DNA from: Alloascoidea africana
Taxonomy: Eukaryota > Ascomycota > Alloascoideomycetes > Alloascoideales > Alloascoideaceae
Length of the DNA: 64,000 nt
Direction of reading: 5' to 3'
NCBI GenBank assembly: GCA_030581615.1
Contig: JAKTTT010000026.1
Location: forward strand, 124,001-188,000
Position 1 is the stretch's first letter; every line of letters starts with the position of its first letter. The notes beneath the pieces were generated by a model that made no database searches, was not told the origin of the DNA, and saw nothing but the letters and a program-made list of their open reading frames with translations. The position numbers and the translations under genes were made by a program. This document shows positions 51,993 through 63,719 of the stretch, piece after piece.

Positions 51993-52592
51993 AGCGAGTC
52001 AAGCTTTGCATCATTTTTATCCCTTCACCATTTCATTTTTATCAACGTTCAAAAAAAAAAAAAAACTATTGTTTGTGTCATGTCTGCAATTTTAATGCTT
52101 CATTTTAACCTTTTCATCATGCCTAAAAGACTACTAAGGTTTAGATCAAAAGAAAAAAGTACAAATAGGACCTGTGTTAGACCTACGTAAAGCGCATATC
52201 GTTGTTTCTCCTGTTTTAGTCATTGTTGAGTTGGTACACGATTGATTACTGATAACTACGTTTAATCATTTCTAATGCCTTTGAGAGATCAACCATTGTG
52301 TACTATGAAACTTTCAAAATTTTCTTGATTGCGTAATAATTCCATCCGAAAAGAAGAACAAAACAAAATAAAATAAAATTGTACAAGGCAGTACTATGCA
52401 AATGTGTAAACATGATGTTGAATAAAAAGAAGAGGAGTCTTTCCCTCTTTAGCGTTAAGAGAACATTCCATAGGTAGACCAGTTGTGAACTGTGAACTGT
52501 GGGGGCAAGGCAGATGATGATGTTGACTGTTCCACCTCAAGGTGCTATCACTTCCCAGAGCCGATTCCTAATAAACCCCAAAACTGATAAAG
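51993..52592. other. Convergent intergenic region
   Basis: Between the TUB2 and E2 3' ends, with A runs at 52051-52065 and 52362-52380. No gene was recognised. Confidence 0.4.
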
Positions 52593-53084
52593 CTAAATGG
52601 AGTCATCGTGATAGATAAAGCGAGAGTTCTTGGGGTTGATGGGCGCATGTGATACATAGTTCGAGTCATCTGGCGGTCGACTATTGATCTCATTCCCCAT
52701 CAACATTGACTGAAGAGATAGAGACACAGAAGCCACTGTTTGGACTGGGGTCCAGCTACTTCCTAGGATGTCGAGACAAATGTGTCCGTTGCTGTAAATA
52801 TGTGGGTGTACAGGTATTGCCAAAGCGTCATTATTCGGCTCGTTAGGAACCCTTGTAACAAACTGTACAATCGGTGAGTCAACTGGATACTGGTCCGGAA
52901 ATTGAAATCGCAGCCTGTAAAAAGGTTCCTGATAGATTGGGTTGGAGTGCTTGCCCTCAGAGTTGACCACTTTGATATCAATGAAAAACTCAGAGAGATC
53001 AACTGCTTTGTAAAGGGAAATGCCTGGAGGTGGATCCGTTTGAAGGTTCTGTAATTCTCGCATTAATCGTTTACGGAAAACCAT
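52593..53084 (-). CDS. Ubiquitin-conjugating enzyme E2, UBE2W/Ubc16-like
   Basis: 163 residues. N-terminus RLMRELQNLQTDPPPGISL matches the E2 alpha-1 helix and following loop. The active-site region VHPHIYSNGHICLDILGSSW carries the catalytic Cys in the form HPHxYSNGHICL. In common E2s this block reads HPNI...GxICLDIL, so the HPHxYSNGH form is characteristic of UBE2W. The C-terminus ends RPPDDSNYVSHA and FIYHDDSI, again matching UBE2W (RPPDNSFYV, WWYHDD). In animals UBE2W attaches ubiquitin to the alpha-amino group of disordered N-termini. Fission yeast has Ubc16 of this type; S. cerevisiae has none that I know of. No intron is apparent. Confidence 0.88.
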   Translation of the reverse strand: MVFRKRLMRELQNLQTDPPPGISLYKAVDLSEFFIDIKVVNSEGKHSNPIYQEPFYRLRFQFPDQYPVDSPIVQFVTRVPNEPNNDALAIPVHPHIYSNGHICLDILGSSWTPVQTVASVSLSLQSMLMGNEINSRPPDDSNYVSHAPINPKNSRFIYHDDSI

Positions 53085-54572
53085 TTTTCCCCAGTTTTGT
53101 GAATCAAGCAGCTTAAATTTGTATTGTTGAAGGTTAACAAAAGAAAAGTACCTGGAGGTGGGTCACATCTCCTAAAACCGTGTTACCCGGACTCGTATCA
53201 TCAAACCTTCTTTAGCTCGAAATTGATAACTTCTAAGTAGTATCACCTATCTCAGATGCGGTTGCCACCTTCTCCTTTCTGGTATCTCCTGACACATAAC
53301 ATGTCTCGTTAAACAAAACAGTCCATAATAAACATTGATATCAGGGCTATCAAAGTTAAGCGCTCTAGTCTGTCCGTGAAACTGTATTACTAGAATGAAA
53401 GGACCATGCTCACACCGATACTCCAGCCGATTCGAAGAATTTGAGCTTATTCATCGATTTCATTCTAGACCTCTCTGATTGAGGTTTTTTTCTGGACTTT
53501 AATTCATTGAGGATATGGTCCATCTCTTGCTTGTATCAGTAAGTGCCGAAAGGGAGTTTCACAAAAAGTTTTGTCTAAGTGTATTTTCTACCCTAAGAGA
53601 CATTCAACTACCTGAACATAACCGACCACTTTTATCGATTACAAAGAGTTACATGTAACAATGAAATCACAAGTAGCTTCTCTTGTATTTGCAATCTTCT
53701 TTGTTTCTCAAAGTCATTTCGTGGTGGAAAGCCCTGAGAATAATCCTCCTTGTATGATTTAGAGTCAAATGTAAAGAATGACAGTGCAGCCTCGTCTCCA
53801 TGGCGGCCATCTTTCCCTTTACGATAATTATTGCCATCTTGCACAAAGAATAACTTTCTAAGTACTTCCCAGACCGCTCACAAGAGAATGACTTTGAGGA
53901 AGAAAGAAGATTTATGAGACGACTTGGAAGCACAGAGCTTGGATCGTCGCAATAACGAGAGATAAATTTGAAGACCTATCAGAGCTCTGTGTGGTTACAT
54001 CGTTTACATTTGTGTACATGTTTTGAAACCTTGAACTCTGCCACCTTTTCTCTAACTTCACAAGCAAAGTAAAAAAAATGGAAAAGCGAAAACAGATGAA
54101 AGTTACCAAATGAATGCAAGTCAATGGTTCTATTCTATTTTCGGAGAATACATAATATACAAATAAAAAATACACTATAAAATTATCGAAAACACATCAC
54201 GTATAAAGAGCGGAATCTCATATGTTTCGTGATTGCCTTTAGTTTTTCAGCTAATAATTTCACTTTTTCTTTGATCTGACTTCTTTCACGATTGCGCCTC
54301 TATTTTGCCCATCACTCACACATGAGATGGCTATCTCACCTAAGGCAGAAGTTATGGACAGATTAAGCTCTTATCCATTGTTTGTGGGGAAGAAGCTCAC
54401 TGATACATATCATCCTGTACTTGCTGAACTCGTCCCTTTTACATTCTTTCCAACGGCCTCACAAGTATCAGGGAGAATGTCTCAAGCCTAATCAATTCCA
54501 ACCAGTAGTCCGGTTATCTTCATTACTGTACAATACGCACATATTCTATATCAAGATGTTCAGATACTCAAA
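53085..54572. other. Long intergenic region
   Basis: 1.5 kb between the E2 gene (minus) and the ABD1 3' end. It contains a short palindrome TGAGATGGCTATCTCA near 54323-54338. No gene was recognised. Confidence 0.4.
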
Positions 54573-56006
54573 TCACTCATAGCCTACTTTTTCAAAAGCA
54601 AACGCCAAGTAGAGTCTACTAGCTTCTGCCTCATCTCCTTTGATACCCAATTTACCGTCCTCTCTGCGGATCCCATCAACAAGTTTTGGAGACAGCTTGT
54701 TGATCCAGGTTGGAATCTCTTCCTGAAACATAACATGGAAACTCTTCTTATATCTCAATTCCAAATGGTATTCCTCTGCCAATGCACGGAAAGCCTCAAA
54801 CGGAACCACATACTCAGGCACATTGTCAACAGCGTCCTTTAGATAGTAGTAATACATGTGTCCAAAGGGTGGTCTAAAAGCGCCATCCCGAGGCGGATCT
54901 TTTTCAAACGTTATTGAATAAATCGAATTCTTCCAGGATTTCTCTCCTTCTTCCAGTTTTGCAATATTGGAAATGAGAAAATCACTATCAGGAATGGTTC
55001 CTATGAAATAGCCACCCTTTTTCAAACTCGAAGAAGCATTCTCAAACATTTGTCTTGCCTTTGCTTCAGTTTCGAACGAATAGTGCAAACAGAATTGCAT
55101 AGAGACGCAATCGAAAGGAAATTCAACATCGAATTGTGACAGTATATTTGGTATTTTGTCTTTATAAGCATCACCAGTTGCGAATATAGCCTCATAGCCT
55201 ATATTTCGGTAAGATTTGTACCTCTTTATGGCCTCCTTGATACTAAAATCAGAGAGATCAACACCCACAAATAACTGGCATTGCGCCATCTGCCATTTGT
55301 GCAAATCACCGCCTTTACCACATCCAATGTCAAGTGTTCTACACTGAGGCTCACTGAACTTGCCAATCAGCATGTACTTGATGATGTTATTAAAGTTACG
55401 GAGCTTGATAATTGGCGACATCCATCTTCGCTCACTCCTCGAAACAGCTGTACGCATGTTATAATGGCTCCGAATTATTGTATTCACATTTGCCGATTCT
55501 GTGGCGGCGGCTTGGGCCTCTCGGTTTTCGAGAACCTCTTTTAACTGTCTCTTCGACTGTTCCTCTTCTTTTTCACGAATTTCCCTGGCTCGACGGATCT
55601 GGTCGTCAACATTTCCCCGTCGCTTCGGTCTTTTCAGCTTTTTTGCATGCGAATTTGATGCGCGAGAGCTAGATCTGGGTGAACTCCCTCTGGAAGAATA
55701 GTCATCATGTCTTCTTTTTTGACCCCTATCCTCTCGATAGTCTCTTTGAGCATCCGATGCTGAACTTGGTGTATCGTCCAAACGATTTCGAAGAGAAAAG
55801 GCAGAGGAGGATGAAGAATTTTCTCTTCTGTTGTCGGTATCGGCTGTATGCTTTCTTTTATGTGACGACAGTTTCATATATCCTTTCCCACGGGCGCCAT
55901 CTCTGCTCTCAATTTGCTCTTCACCAGCTCCTTCTATATCTCTAGAGTCCCGCTCTTGTATTTGCCCGTCAGGCAAAGGCGGTTGAACTTCATTACTCTC
56001 GGACAT
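54573..56006 (-). CDS. ABD1: mRNA cap guanine-N7 methyltransferase
   Basis: 477 residues. The first 180 are charged and Ser/Arg-rich, as in fungal Abd1. The methyltransferase domain starts near VNTIIRSHYNMRTAVSRSER and has SAM-binding motif LDIGCGKGGDLHKW. Further blocks are VGVDLSDFSIKEA, FDCVSMQFCLHYSFE (cap-pocket region), GGYFIGTIPDS, PFGHMYYYYLKDAVDNVPEY and, near the end, LYLAFAFEK. It transfers a methyl group from S-adenosylmethionine to N7 of the GpppN cap in the nucleus and is essential in yeasts. It lies 148 bp downstream of FUM1, both on the minus strand. Confidence 0.96.
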   Translation of the reverse strand: MSESNEVQPPLPDGQIQERDSRDIEGAGEEQIESRDGARGKGYMKLSSHKRKHTADTDNRRENSSSSSAFSLRNRLDDTPSSASDAQRDYREDRGQKRRHDDYSSRGSSPRSSSRASNSHAKKLKRPKRRGNVDDQIRRAREIREKEEEQSKRQLKEVLENREAQAAATESANVNTIIRSHYNMRTAVSRSERRWMSPIIKLRNFNNIIKYMLIGKFSEPQCRTLDIGCGKGGDLHKWQMAQCQLFVGVDLSDFSIKEAIKRYKSYRNIGYEAIFATGDAYKDKIPNILSQFDVEFPFDCVSMQFCLHYSFETEAKARQMFENASSSLKKGGYFIGTIPDSDFLISNIAKLEEGEKSWKNSIYSITFEKDPPRDGAFRPPFGHMYYYYLKDAVDNVPEYVVPFEAFRALAEEYHLELRYKKSFHVMFQEEIPTWINKLSPKLVDGIRREDGKLGIKGDEAEASRLYLAFAFEKVGYE

Positions 56007-56154
56007 TATGTAGTGGAGAGAAAGAGAGAGCGGTTGGACACAAGTGTACTACAGAGAAACATCCAAACACCCACGTAAGCATTACCGATAGGTTCAGAAT
56101 CTAACTATCAAAATCTGTCTACACAAACAAGTGCAGTTCTATCCATCCATCAAA

Positions 56155-57642
56155 CTATTTAGGCCCAATCATGTCCTCTGGCCTGACCCATTCATCAAAC
56201 TCCTTCTCTGTCAGGACGCCCAATTCGAGAGCGCTCTGCTTCAGAGTGAGACCCTTTTTATGAGCGTTTTTGGCCACCTTTGATGCAGAATCGTAACCAA
56301 TCTTGGGGTTCAGAGCAGTCACCAACATCAAACTCTCATGGAGAAGTTGAGAGATACGGCTCTCGTTGGCCTTTATGCCATCGACACAGTTAAGTCGGAA
56401 AGAGTCTGCACCGTCAGCGAGCAATCTGGTGGAAGAGAGCAAGTTGCTGATGAGCACAGGCTTGAAAACGTTCAGCTCAAATTGTCCAGAGGCGCCAGCA
56501 AAAGTGATAGTAGCGTTGTTTCCGAAAACTTGGGTGCAGACCATTGTGAGAGCTTCGTTTTGAGTAGGATTCACCTTACCAGGCATGATGGAAGAGCCGG
56601 GCTCGTTTTCAGGGAGAGCAAGTTCTCCGTAGCCGCATCGTGGACCAGATCCAAGGTACCTAATGTCCTGGGCAATCTTGAACAAAGAAGTAGCAACAGT
56701 GTTAAGGGCACCGGAAGCTTCGACAATAGCATCATGCGCGGCGAGGGCCTCAAACTTGTTTGGAGCGGTGTGGAATTCCTCGCCAGTGATCTTGGAGACC
56801 TCTTCCGCAATGGCAACGTCGAAACCCTTCTGGGTATTGAGGCCGGTACCAACAGCAGTTCCACCTTGGGCGAGAAGACGAAGTCTGGGCAAGGTGCTTT
56901 CCACCCTTTGAATGCCGAATTCCAACTGTTGAACATAGCCGGAAAACTCTTGGCCGAGGGTCAAGGGAGTAGCATCTTGGAGATGTGTTCTACCAATCTT
57001 GATGATGGAGTCAAACTCCTTGGATTTGGCAGCAAGAGACTCCTTCAACTTGGTGAGAGCAGGGAGCAAAGTGTTTTTGATTTCCAAAACAGCTGCAATG
57101 TGCATAACGGTGGGGAAGGTATCATTTGAGGATTGGGATCTATTGACATGGTCATTGGGGTGGACAGGCTTCTTGGAACCCTTTTCACCGCCGAGGAGTT
57201 CAATAGCTCTGTTTGAAATGACCTCGTTCGAGTTCATGTTGGACTGTGTCCCGGAACCGGTCTGGAAAACAACCAATGGGAAGTGGTCACTTAGCTTTCC
57301 GTCAATAACCTCCTGAGCAGCAGTTTGAATAGCCTCAGAAATCTTGGGGTCGAGGCCGTACTTTTTGTTCACAATTGCCGCGGATTTCTTCAAAACACCA
57401 AAGGCGCGAACCACTGGTTCGGGGATTCTCTCTCTTGGTCCACCGATCTTAAAGTTCTGGAGAGAACGTTGGGTCTGTGCTCCCCAGTACCTGTCGGCTG
57501 GCACCTCGATCTCGCCGAAAGCGTCTGTCTCGATTCTCTTGGCCGCATTTAGAAGAGCAGCATTTCTGGTGGAGAAGAGACGAACAGAGGTGGGAATGCT
57601 AAGAGGAACTCTAGCAGTTGACGCGGCGGTGAGGCGAATCAT
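56155..57642 (-). CDS. FUM1: Fumarate hydratase, class II
   Basis: 495 residues. N-terminal presequence of about 25 residues ([23 protein letters not shown]). The enzyme body begins [20 protein letters not shown]. Active-site blocks are [51 protein letters not shown] and the fumarase signature [16 protein letters not shown]. It converts fumarate and water to malate in the TCA cycle. In other yeasts one gene supplies both mitochondrial and cytosolic enzyme. Here the presequence is clear, and no well-placed second ATG near the mature start is seen. Confidence 0.97.
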   Translation of the reverse strand: MIRLTAASTARVPLSIPTSVRLFSTRNAALLNAAKRIETDAFGEIEVPADRYWGAQTQRSLQNFKIGGPRERIPEPVVRAFGVLKKSAAIVNKKYGLDPKISEAIQTAAQEVIDGKLSDHFPLVVFQTGSGTQSNMNSNEVISNRAIELLGGEKGSKKPVHPNDHVNRSQSSNDTFPTVMHIAAVLEIKNTLLPALTKLKESLAAKSKEFDSIIKIGRTHLQDATPLTLGQEFSGYVQQLEFGIQRVESTLPRLRLLAQGGTAVGTGLNTQKGFDVAIAEEVSKITGEEFHTAPNKFEALAAHDAIVEASGALNTVATSLFKIAQDIRYLGSGPRCGYGELALPENEPGSSIMPGKVNPTQNEALTMVCTQVFGNNATITFAGASGQFELNVFKPVLISNLLSSTRLLADGADSFRLNCVDGIKANESRISQLLHESLMLVTALNPKIGYDSASKVAKNAHKKGLTLKQSALELGVLTEKEFDEWVRPEDMIGPK

Positions 57643-58367
57643 TTTTGGTTTTTTTTTGGATTTTTATGGGGTGGAACTCTAAGAAGAGAGTGTGAACAGG
57701 AGTGAAAAAGACGGGGTACAAAAGGCGAAATTTCGGAGTTCGCTCGAGATCACGTGGTGCGGACACCGGTCTGGAAAACGGGCCGAAAGTCAATGTTGGG
57801 TTAAAGTCCTGGTATCGAGGGCTGGATCGTGGCATGGGATACCAACGCACAACTGTGTTTTACAGGATACTTGAGATTGTTCAAACAAAAAACAACAGAT
57901 TTCTGTTGAGGACACAGTGCGCGAATGGAAAACCCGGTCCCGAGGTGACGACCATGAGCGACTTCTGCGGAGACCTAAGAGACAAAGATCTATTTTACAA
58001 AAGACATGTTCATAGAGAACAGGACCAGGTCTGTCCTGTTCACTGACTTTGGTGGGTGGTGAACAATCAATTCAGTCGGAATATCACAGGGCAATAAGCT
58101 CCGGGTTTCTAGGTGCGAGTGAAATTTCAGACGCAGGCCGCTTCAGACCGCCAGCCGGTGTCAGAATGGCATGTTTACGTTAACAGAGTGCGAGGCTCAC
58201 AATCCTATTGAGAAGGCAAAAGGAGAACGGATATCTGCGTTCTAACTCAGGCTGATTCTACTCCGGTGCACAAGTGATTCCATTTTTAAAATCCTATAAA
58301 GAGGAAAGATGTTTTATATAAACTGTTGAAGTCAAATCCCAACATGCAGTAACCACCAGGCTGCAAT
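57643..58367. other. FUM1 promoter and elongase 3' flank
   Basis: 725 bp. Apart from the CACGTG element, only unrecognised short frames were seen. Both neighbours are on the minus strand. Confidence 0.4.
57751..57756. promoter_or_regulatory. CACGTG E-box upstream of FUM1
   Basis: A palindromic CACGTG (extended ATCACGTGGT) lies about 110 bp before the FUM1 start, a typical site for yeast bHLH factors such as Cbf1. A second regulatory candidate, ACACCGGTCT, follows at 57764. Confidence 0.5.
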
Positions 58368-59360
58368 CTATTTAGTACCTGCTCGAGGTTCTGAACTGAT
58401 CTTTCTTCTTTTTATGAGATAGCTGTCTATCCAGAAGGATACAAACAGGTAGGTCAGCGGTGCCAGATACAGGACGTTAAAGGCAAGGGCGAACATCTGG
58501 CCTGGATCATTTAGACAGGAGCAGTAGCCTCCGGTGTTCGGATCCAGGTAGTAAATGAAAAGATGCAGCGTTGCTAGAGATCCTCCAACGACAAACTGGC
58601 AGATTTGAGCCGAGGTCAGAGCCACTTTCACAATCCGGGGAACTGTGATTTTCAAAGTTGTCAGCGAGTAGTAAAAGTACATGATGGAATGGATCAACGA
58701 GTTGAACACCACGAAGATCCAGATAGGCGGGGCCTGGAAGCGGATTCCGGCCCACATTGAAAGCATTGCTCCTGAATGGTGGTAGGTCTGTAGCAAGGAC
58801 GATTTTTTGCCCTTTGCGATGATGATCATGGTGTCGGCAATCTCGTAGAACTTGGAGAGGTAGAAGAGGTACCCGTAGTAGTTGAGCCCGCGGTCCCAGA
58901 CACCATCGTTGATGTCACAGAGAGATCTCCAAAAGCCGAAGCGCTTTGACTGCTGGGTCGGATCCGCAAACGAGTGCTCGTGGTAGGAGTTATACAAGGG
59001 GATGATGGTGTCTCGTGAGACCTGGAAAGCGGTTCTGTAGATTGCTCTTGTCATCGAGAAACATGTCCAGGCCGAGTACACGCAGAGCCCAAAGTTGTGC
59101 AGCAGGACTAGCCATTTCCAGATTCTGGTTCGCGTGAGTCTGACGGGAGTCTTGTTTGTTTCTCTGATGCCGTTACAGTAGTGGACAAACGAAGCGTACA
59201 AGAACACGATAGTCACAGGGACTTTGGGGTCCATGAACAGGTGGAAGGCCTGTTCGCCAAGCTCCGACTTGAACGGTGATGAGGGCATCGGCAGACCCAC
59301 AGGCCAGTCGAAGACCGATCTGGGAGGATATGCCAAAAACGAAGAATACGACAACGCCAT
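58368..59360 (-). CDS. ELO-family very-long-chain fatty acid elongase
   Basis: 330 residues from the ATG at 59360. A polytopic membrane protein of the ER with about seven hydrophobic segments. ELO blocks are LFYLSKFYEIADTMIIIAKGK (read as YLSKFYEIADTMII), SSLLQTYHHSGAMLSMW and NSLIHSIMYFYYSL. The catalytic histidine box reads QTYHH, a QxxHH form. Many elongases have HxxHH, and QxxHH is known from one group of polyunsaturated/delta-9-type and fungal elongases. The C-terminus is basic (IKRRKISSEPRAGTK), fitting ER retrieval. It performs the condensing step of malonyl-CoA-dependent chain extension. Substrate length cannot be told from sequence. Confidence 0.88.
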   Translation of the reverse strand: MALSYSSFLAYPPRSVFDWPVGLPMPSSPFKSELGEQAFHLFMDPKVPVTIVFLYASFVHYCNGIRETNKTPVRLTRTRIWKWLVLLHNFGLCVYSAWTCFSMTRAIYRTAFQVSRDTIIPLYNSYHEHSFADPTQQSKRFGFWRSLCDINDGVWDRGLNYYGYLFYLSKFYEIADTMIIIAKGKKSSLLQTYHHSGAMLSMWAGIRFQAPPIWIFVVFNSLIHSIMYFYYSLTTLKITVPRIVKVALTSAQICQFVVGGSLATLHLFIYYLDPNTGGYCSCLNDPGQMFALAFNVLYLAPLTYLFVSFWIDSYLIKRRKISSEPRAGTK

Positions 59361-62151
59361 GATGGATCGGCTACTCTTGACGGGCACGGTAGCAGTAGCA
59401 GGAGCAATATAGCAGGAGCACTGATGAAAAAAAAGAGAAAATAGAAGAGCGTAGGAGGCGAGCCCAGGAGGAAGCTTAAATACGTTTACTCAACAGAAGT
59501 CGGATTATATAATCGGCATATCGCGGCGGTTTTGGCCGTTTGGCTGGCGAAGAAGGAGAAGAAGATGGTGAAAATGGCCAAGGTGGTCAAGATAACGACG
59601 ATGCTGAGTTTGATGCTAGCAGAGTCCGTTCACATAGCAGTGAAAAGAACTCCTGGTCTGGTTCATGGATGCTCTCAAAGGTCTGGTTAGTTAGCGGTGC
59701 AATCTTAAACAATAGTCGCAATTGATGTTTTCTACTCTCATTTTCGCACCCTGCCAGCCCAATTAATTCTATTTCTACTTCTAATTTCAAGGCAAACAGA
59801 TATTCCCGAGAGATTACCAGACTATAATCAAAGTCCTGAATTGGCGATTGAGCACTCAATCAAAATGGGAACACAGTTTGCCCTGGTACATTTATTACTA
59901 CATAGGGTTGTGTGTATCGGGAACACCAACCACAAGCGCCGTGATGCTCTAGCTTGGGATGCTCATAAACACAAAACGTCAATGTCCAGCTTAGCAACGG
60001 AAATATAACTGTTGGGCAAGAACAACGTGTGCTTTGGCGTGGATTCTGGCCATTGCAAGACCTTGTTGTGGTATTGTGTCGCGGGCGCTTGGCTGCGTGT
60101 GGGGTGTAGAACCCCGTTGGATTGTTCCAGCTTGTTCAAGACTTGCAAACACCGGGGAAAGTTGCTCATTTAGTTGAATCTTCTGTGGATGTCGATGATC
60201 TAGAAGAGACAAATATGAAAGTAAACGCTTCACCTGTTTGTGAGAAAACACTCGCTCGCGGATGCCGCCAGGATGTGTCGGATCTCCTATAATTGAAAAA
60301 CGCACCCAAATCAGCCTATTAGAATAGGCTCTTTTGAACCAAACGTAATCCGAGCACACGAAAAATTCAAACGCTGAGATTGTGTTTTGTGATCTAATCG
60401 GTGGGGTCTCAAACCAGGATAAAAGGATAGGATTTGTAAATCGGTGAATGATGTTCTTTGGCAGATTAGAATCCCACTCAAGCGATGAACTTCCCAAACT
60501 TGGGCCTTCATTTGTCATGATGAGGTAAACAGACACTCATGGATCATCATGTTGTGCCATCGCATTCTTTTTTTGATCCAAGCACTTCTTAGAAACAAAG
60601 GGGAATGGGTGATTCTGTTCTTATATATCAAATCACGGAACCATCCGGATGAGATTGGATAACGCCCTGATTCCAAGACTCCTAAGTGTAGTACATTACA
60701 AACAGTACGTTCCTGGAGACTGAGATAACTGAGAAATCAGAATCTTTTGAGCATAGATGCGGTTTTGATGCTGGTTACACAATATAAACGGATTGCTGCC
60801 ATCTAAGATTTCCTCTACTGCAAGTGATGTCATCCAAATTTCTGCATGCTGATACATAAATGTTTATTTCACCTCAAATGAACCCCTTGAGAGTCATTCC
60901 TACATCAATAACGTCGAAGTAGTTCTCAGCTTTTAAAAGGCATTGCACATGTCCTCATAATTGGATTCTTAACAGAACCAAAGTTAGAGGCTTCAAAGAA
61001 AAAAAGACACCTAATTCTTTCTGCTAATGACCTTCGCCACAGTTGACTGCGTAGAACCAGCTCAAAAATCTTGAAACTACAAATGAAAAATCAATCTCTA
61101 CAAACAGTTTGAGGAGAGCATAAGCGCCGAGGTCTCAGGACAGTAACCAAACTAAAAAGACAAGTTGAGACAAGTATTAGTAGATTGTCACTGGACAAAG
61201 GAAAAAAATGAGTTTGGAAAGACTGGTGCAAAGAACGGCTTTGCATCAATTGACATTGTTGGGATCATCTAACCAGATAAAGATCGTTTACCTTGGGCAT
61301 AACTCTATATGGATTCATACTAGACCAGGACACAGGTATGGTCTTGAGATATTCTGATTCTTCAAGGGTTTCCTTCTTCATTTACACATTGGTCCTAAGG
61401 TTATGAGTCCTGTAGCTTCCTGTCCATATATTTTACTATTTGATTAATTCTAAGCTTCTACTCATCTTTGAGTTTGCTGCAAAAGATGATTGACGGTGAT
61501 CAGACACGAAATGAAATGTCCAATAGCTCAGACTCTGATACGAAACCCCTTTGTTTACCTGATAATCACCATTTTGTAGGATAATCAGAGTAGTAGAGTA
61601 ATAATTCAGAATAAAATCAGTAGAGATACGTTCAAGAAAACCCAAAGGACTCGTAAGCTTGGTGACGATCTGTAAACAACAAAGGAACCGCCTTGAGGTT
61701 CTGGTTCTTCTCTGTTATATTCAATTAGTCTCTCCCACTCTCGATCATACCTGTGTTTACAACAGTTTGCACAACCTGTCTCAAAGGGAAATTCAAAAAG
61801 CGGAAAACCCCAAGGACCAGTAGTTTCTTAGTAAATTTCCAGTTCTTTAAATATATTTGATGTTGCTCTATTGATGTTTGGCAAAATTAATATAAGTTAC
61901 ACATTTCAAGTACACAATCTCCATTGGGTCTATGATGATTTATGCCCAAGGCACTCGCTACCAAAATCCTGTCTATGATCTGAGAACCCTAACGATGTCA
62001 ATTATGCCAAAAGTGGAGAGCCAGGGGCTATAATGGACTGCAAAACAGGACAAGCGTTACTACCAATCTCAGTAGAATATTGATAGACAAATGGGTGTGT
62101 GGATGTACCAATTTGTACCATCCATCGCGGCCAAAATTATGATTCGCTTCA
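59361..62151. other. Long gene-poor region
   Basis: 2.8 kb between divergent genes. The longest open frame (59991..60518, minus, 176 codons from an ATG) has no recognised domain. Splice-like sites inside it allow shorter products, but the introns would be very short. A near-perfect palindrome (AGCCTATTAGAATAGGCT) lies at about 60313-60330. From 60540 to 62100 almost nothing is open in any frame. No RNA gene was recognised. Confidence 0.4.
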
Positions 62152-63318
62152 ATGTTTGCCAAAAATGCTCTGAAGAGTCGGCCTGTCTCGTTTGCGCAGT
62201 TACCACGGCGTTTACAGAGATACTCTTCCCGGAAAACAAAGCTGAAGGATCACATTTTCCTTCGAAGTGTGAAAAACCCAAATCATGTGAAAATGACAAT
62301 GCCCCTGCCTGCTACAGGTTGGGTCGAAACTTTAGATGGTAAAGTGAATTTCCCAGAATTGAGAGGAGTAGAACCAGGAACCGTCATCGACGACCATATA
62401 GTGACTCTGCCAACACTGGAAGAATTTGTTGTGATGCACAAATGTCAAGCTGAACCTCTCTACCAGTTGGATGCTGCCTCGGTCGTGAATTTGGCAGACT
62501 TGCATCTTGACTATCCAGCACTGACCGACCAGGCACAACTCAGAGATCCACCTGTCCATGTTCTGGAGGTAGGAACAGGACATGGCTCCTTAACATTGGA
62601 GATTTGCCGGGCTATTCATGCTGCAAACTGCTATGCAACGTTGAATGAAGACGGCACTATGGATAGACGAGGTGCAATCTTACACTCGATTGAAAAAAGT
62701 GGAAGCCATCGCAAGATGGGTGAAAGGACCGTGAACGCATTTCGCCAGGGGATGTACAGTAACGATGTTGACATACTGTATCCCCCAATTGCAGCAGAGG
62801 ATTGGCTTCAACAGAGACGAGAGACCTTTAAATCTGTACAGGAGCCAGGGTTTTTTTCTGCAGCATTTGTGGATTGTTATACATCACCACGACTTTTATT
62901 TGAAATCTCAAAGGCTCTATTACCACATGCTCCTCTTGTCATTTGTTTCCGAAAAGCACAGGAATCGAGTATTCGAGCATTTATCACTCGTACAGTGGCC
63001 AAGAGGGAGACCCTTGGTCTGAGATTCACGAAAGTTCTTAAACTCGAGCAAGGCCTGGAGACGAGATTGCCTATTGTCTCCCAGAGAAGCAAATACACAC
63101 GCGAAAGAAAGATCATGCTTAACGAGTACTATGAAAAGAACAACATTGAGGTGAATGACTTGAGGAACTATGCAGTTTTGTTCCATAAGGCCCATTCTTC
63201 CTTAGACATCAACAATTCCAAATTATTCTTTGCACTATCGCCGCTGTTCACTCCAAACGAAACCGAGGTACCTTTGGCGCCAAAGGAAGAGTCTCAATGG
63301 TCACAAGAAGAGCCATAG
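62152..63318 (+). CDS. TRM61-like tRNA adenine-58 N1 methyltransferase, probably mitochondrial
   Basis: 388 residues. N-terminal 30 residues are rich in Arg, Lys and Ser with no acidic residues (MFAKNALKSRPVSFAQLPRR), as in mitochondrial presequences. A class I SAM methyltransferase domain has motif I HVLEVGTGHGSLTLEICRAI and a post-I block (AILHSIEKSGSHRKMGERTV), followed by FFSAAFVDCYTSPRLLFEI in the motif IV position. These resemble Trm61/TRMT61B enzymes that make m1A58 in tRNA, although the substrate loops differ from nuclear Trm61. The C-terminal 50 residues are charged and probably disordered. Family assignment is moderately sure; mitochondrial location is inferred. Confidence 0.6.
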   Translation: MFAKNALKSRPVSFAQLPRRLQRYSSRKTKLKDHIFLRSVKNPNHVKMTMPLPATGWVETLDGKVNFPELRGVEPGTVIDDHIVTLPTLEEFVVMHKCQAEPLYQLDAASVVNLADLHLDYPALTDQAQLRDPPVHVLEVGTGHGSLTLEICRAIHAANCYATLNEDGTMDRRGAILHSIEKSGSHRKMGERTVNAFRQGMYSNDVDILYPPIAAEDWLQQRRETFKSVQEPGFFSAAFVDCYTSPRLLFEISKALLPHAPLVICFRKAQESSIRAFITRTVAKRETLGLRFTKVLKLEQGLETRLPIVSQRSKYTRERKIMLNEYYEKNNIEVNDLRNYAVLFHKAHSSLDINNSKLFFALSPLFTPNETEVPLAPKEESQWSQEEP

Positions 63319-63719
63319 CGAGTTTTCTCATATGACGGCATTTTTACTGTATATACAAAATCTAGAATTTCAGAGCCCCGACCCAAATTTGACTGTGTAC
63401 CATGTGCAAGAATGTTGCTTTTATTGCTCTACTTGGCGCTAAAATGTATATACTTGGGAACCTGAAAACTCAACTCTCCAACAAATAAATAGTTGAAACG
63501 AATGGGTGGGGAAAAAAAGAGTATGTGGCTGAAAAAATCAATAGTACAAGGACAAATTAATGAATAAATTCAAGAACAAAACCATTTTTATGCGCGTAAA
63601 TAGTAAATCAGAATCAATTGTATGCCGTATAGAGGTGGTGACTGAAGAAAAAAAAAGGAGTAGTGACGTTTGAGGTTTCCTAAACTGCTGAAATCAGAAT
63701 AACGGAAAGACGAGAAGAT
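63319..63719. other. Convergent intergenic region
   Basis: AT-rich with A runs near 63510-63518 and 63646-63656. No gene was seen. Confidence 0.4.

Noticed and set aside
56338-57129. 263-codon plus-strand frame antisense to FUM1
   Set aside because: A shadow of the highly biased FUM1 codons; no independent features.
59991-60518. 176-codon minus-strand frame with splice-like sites
   Set aside because: No recognised domain. The best internal intron would be only 34 nt, and two alternative splicings give unrelated C-termini. Not called as a gene.
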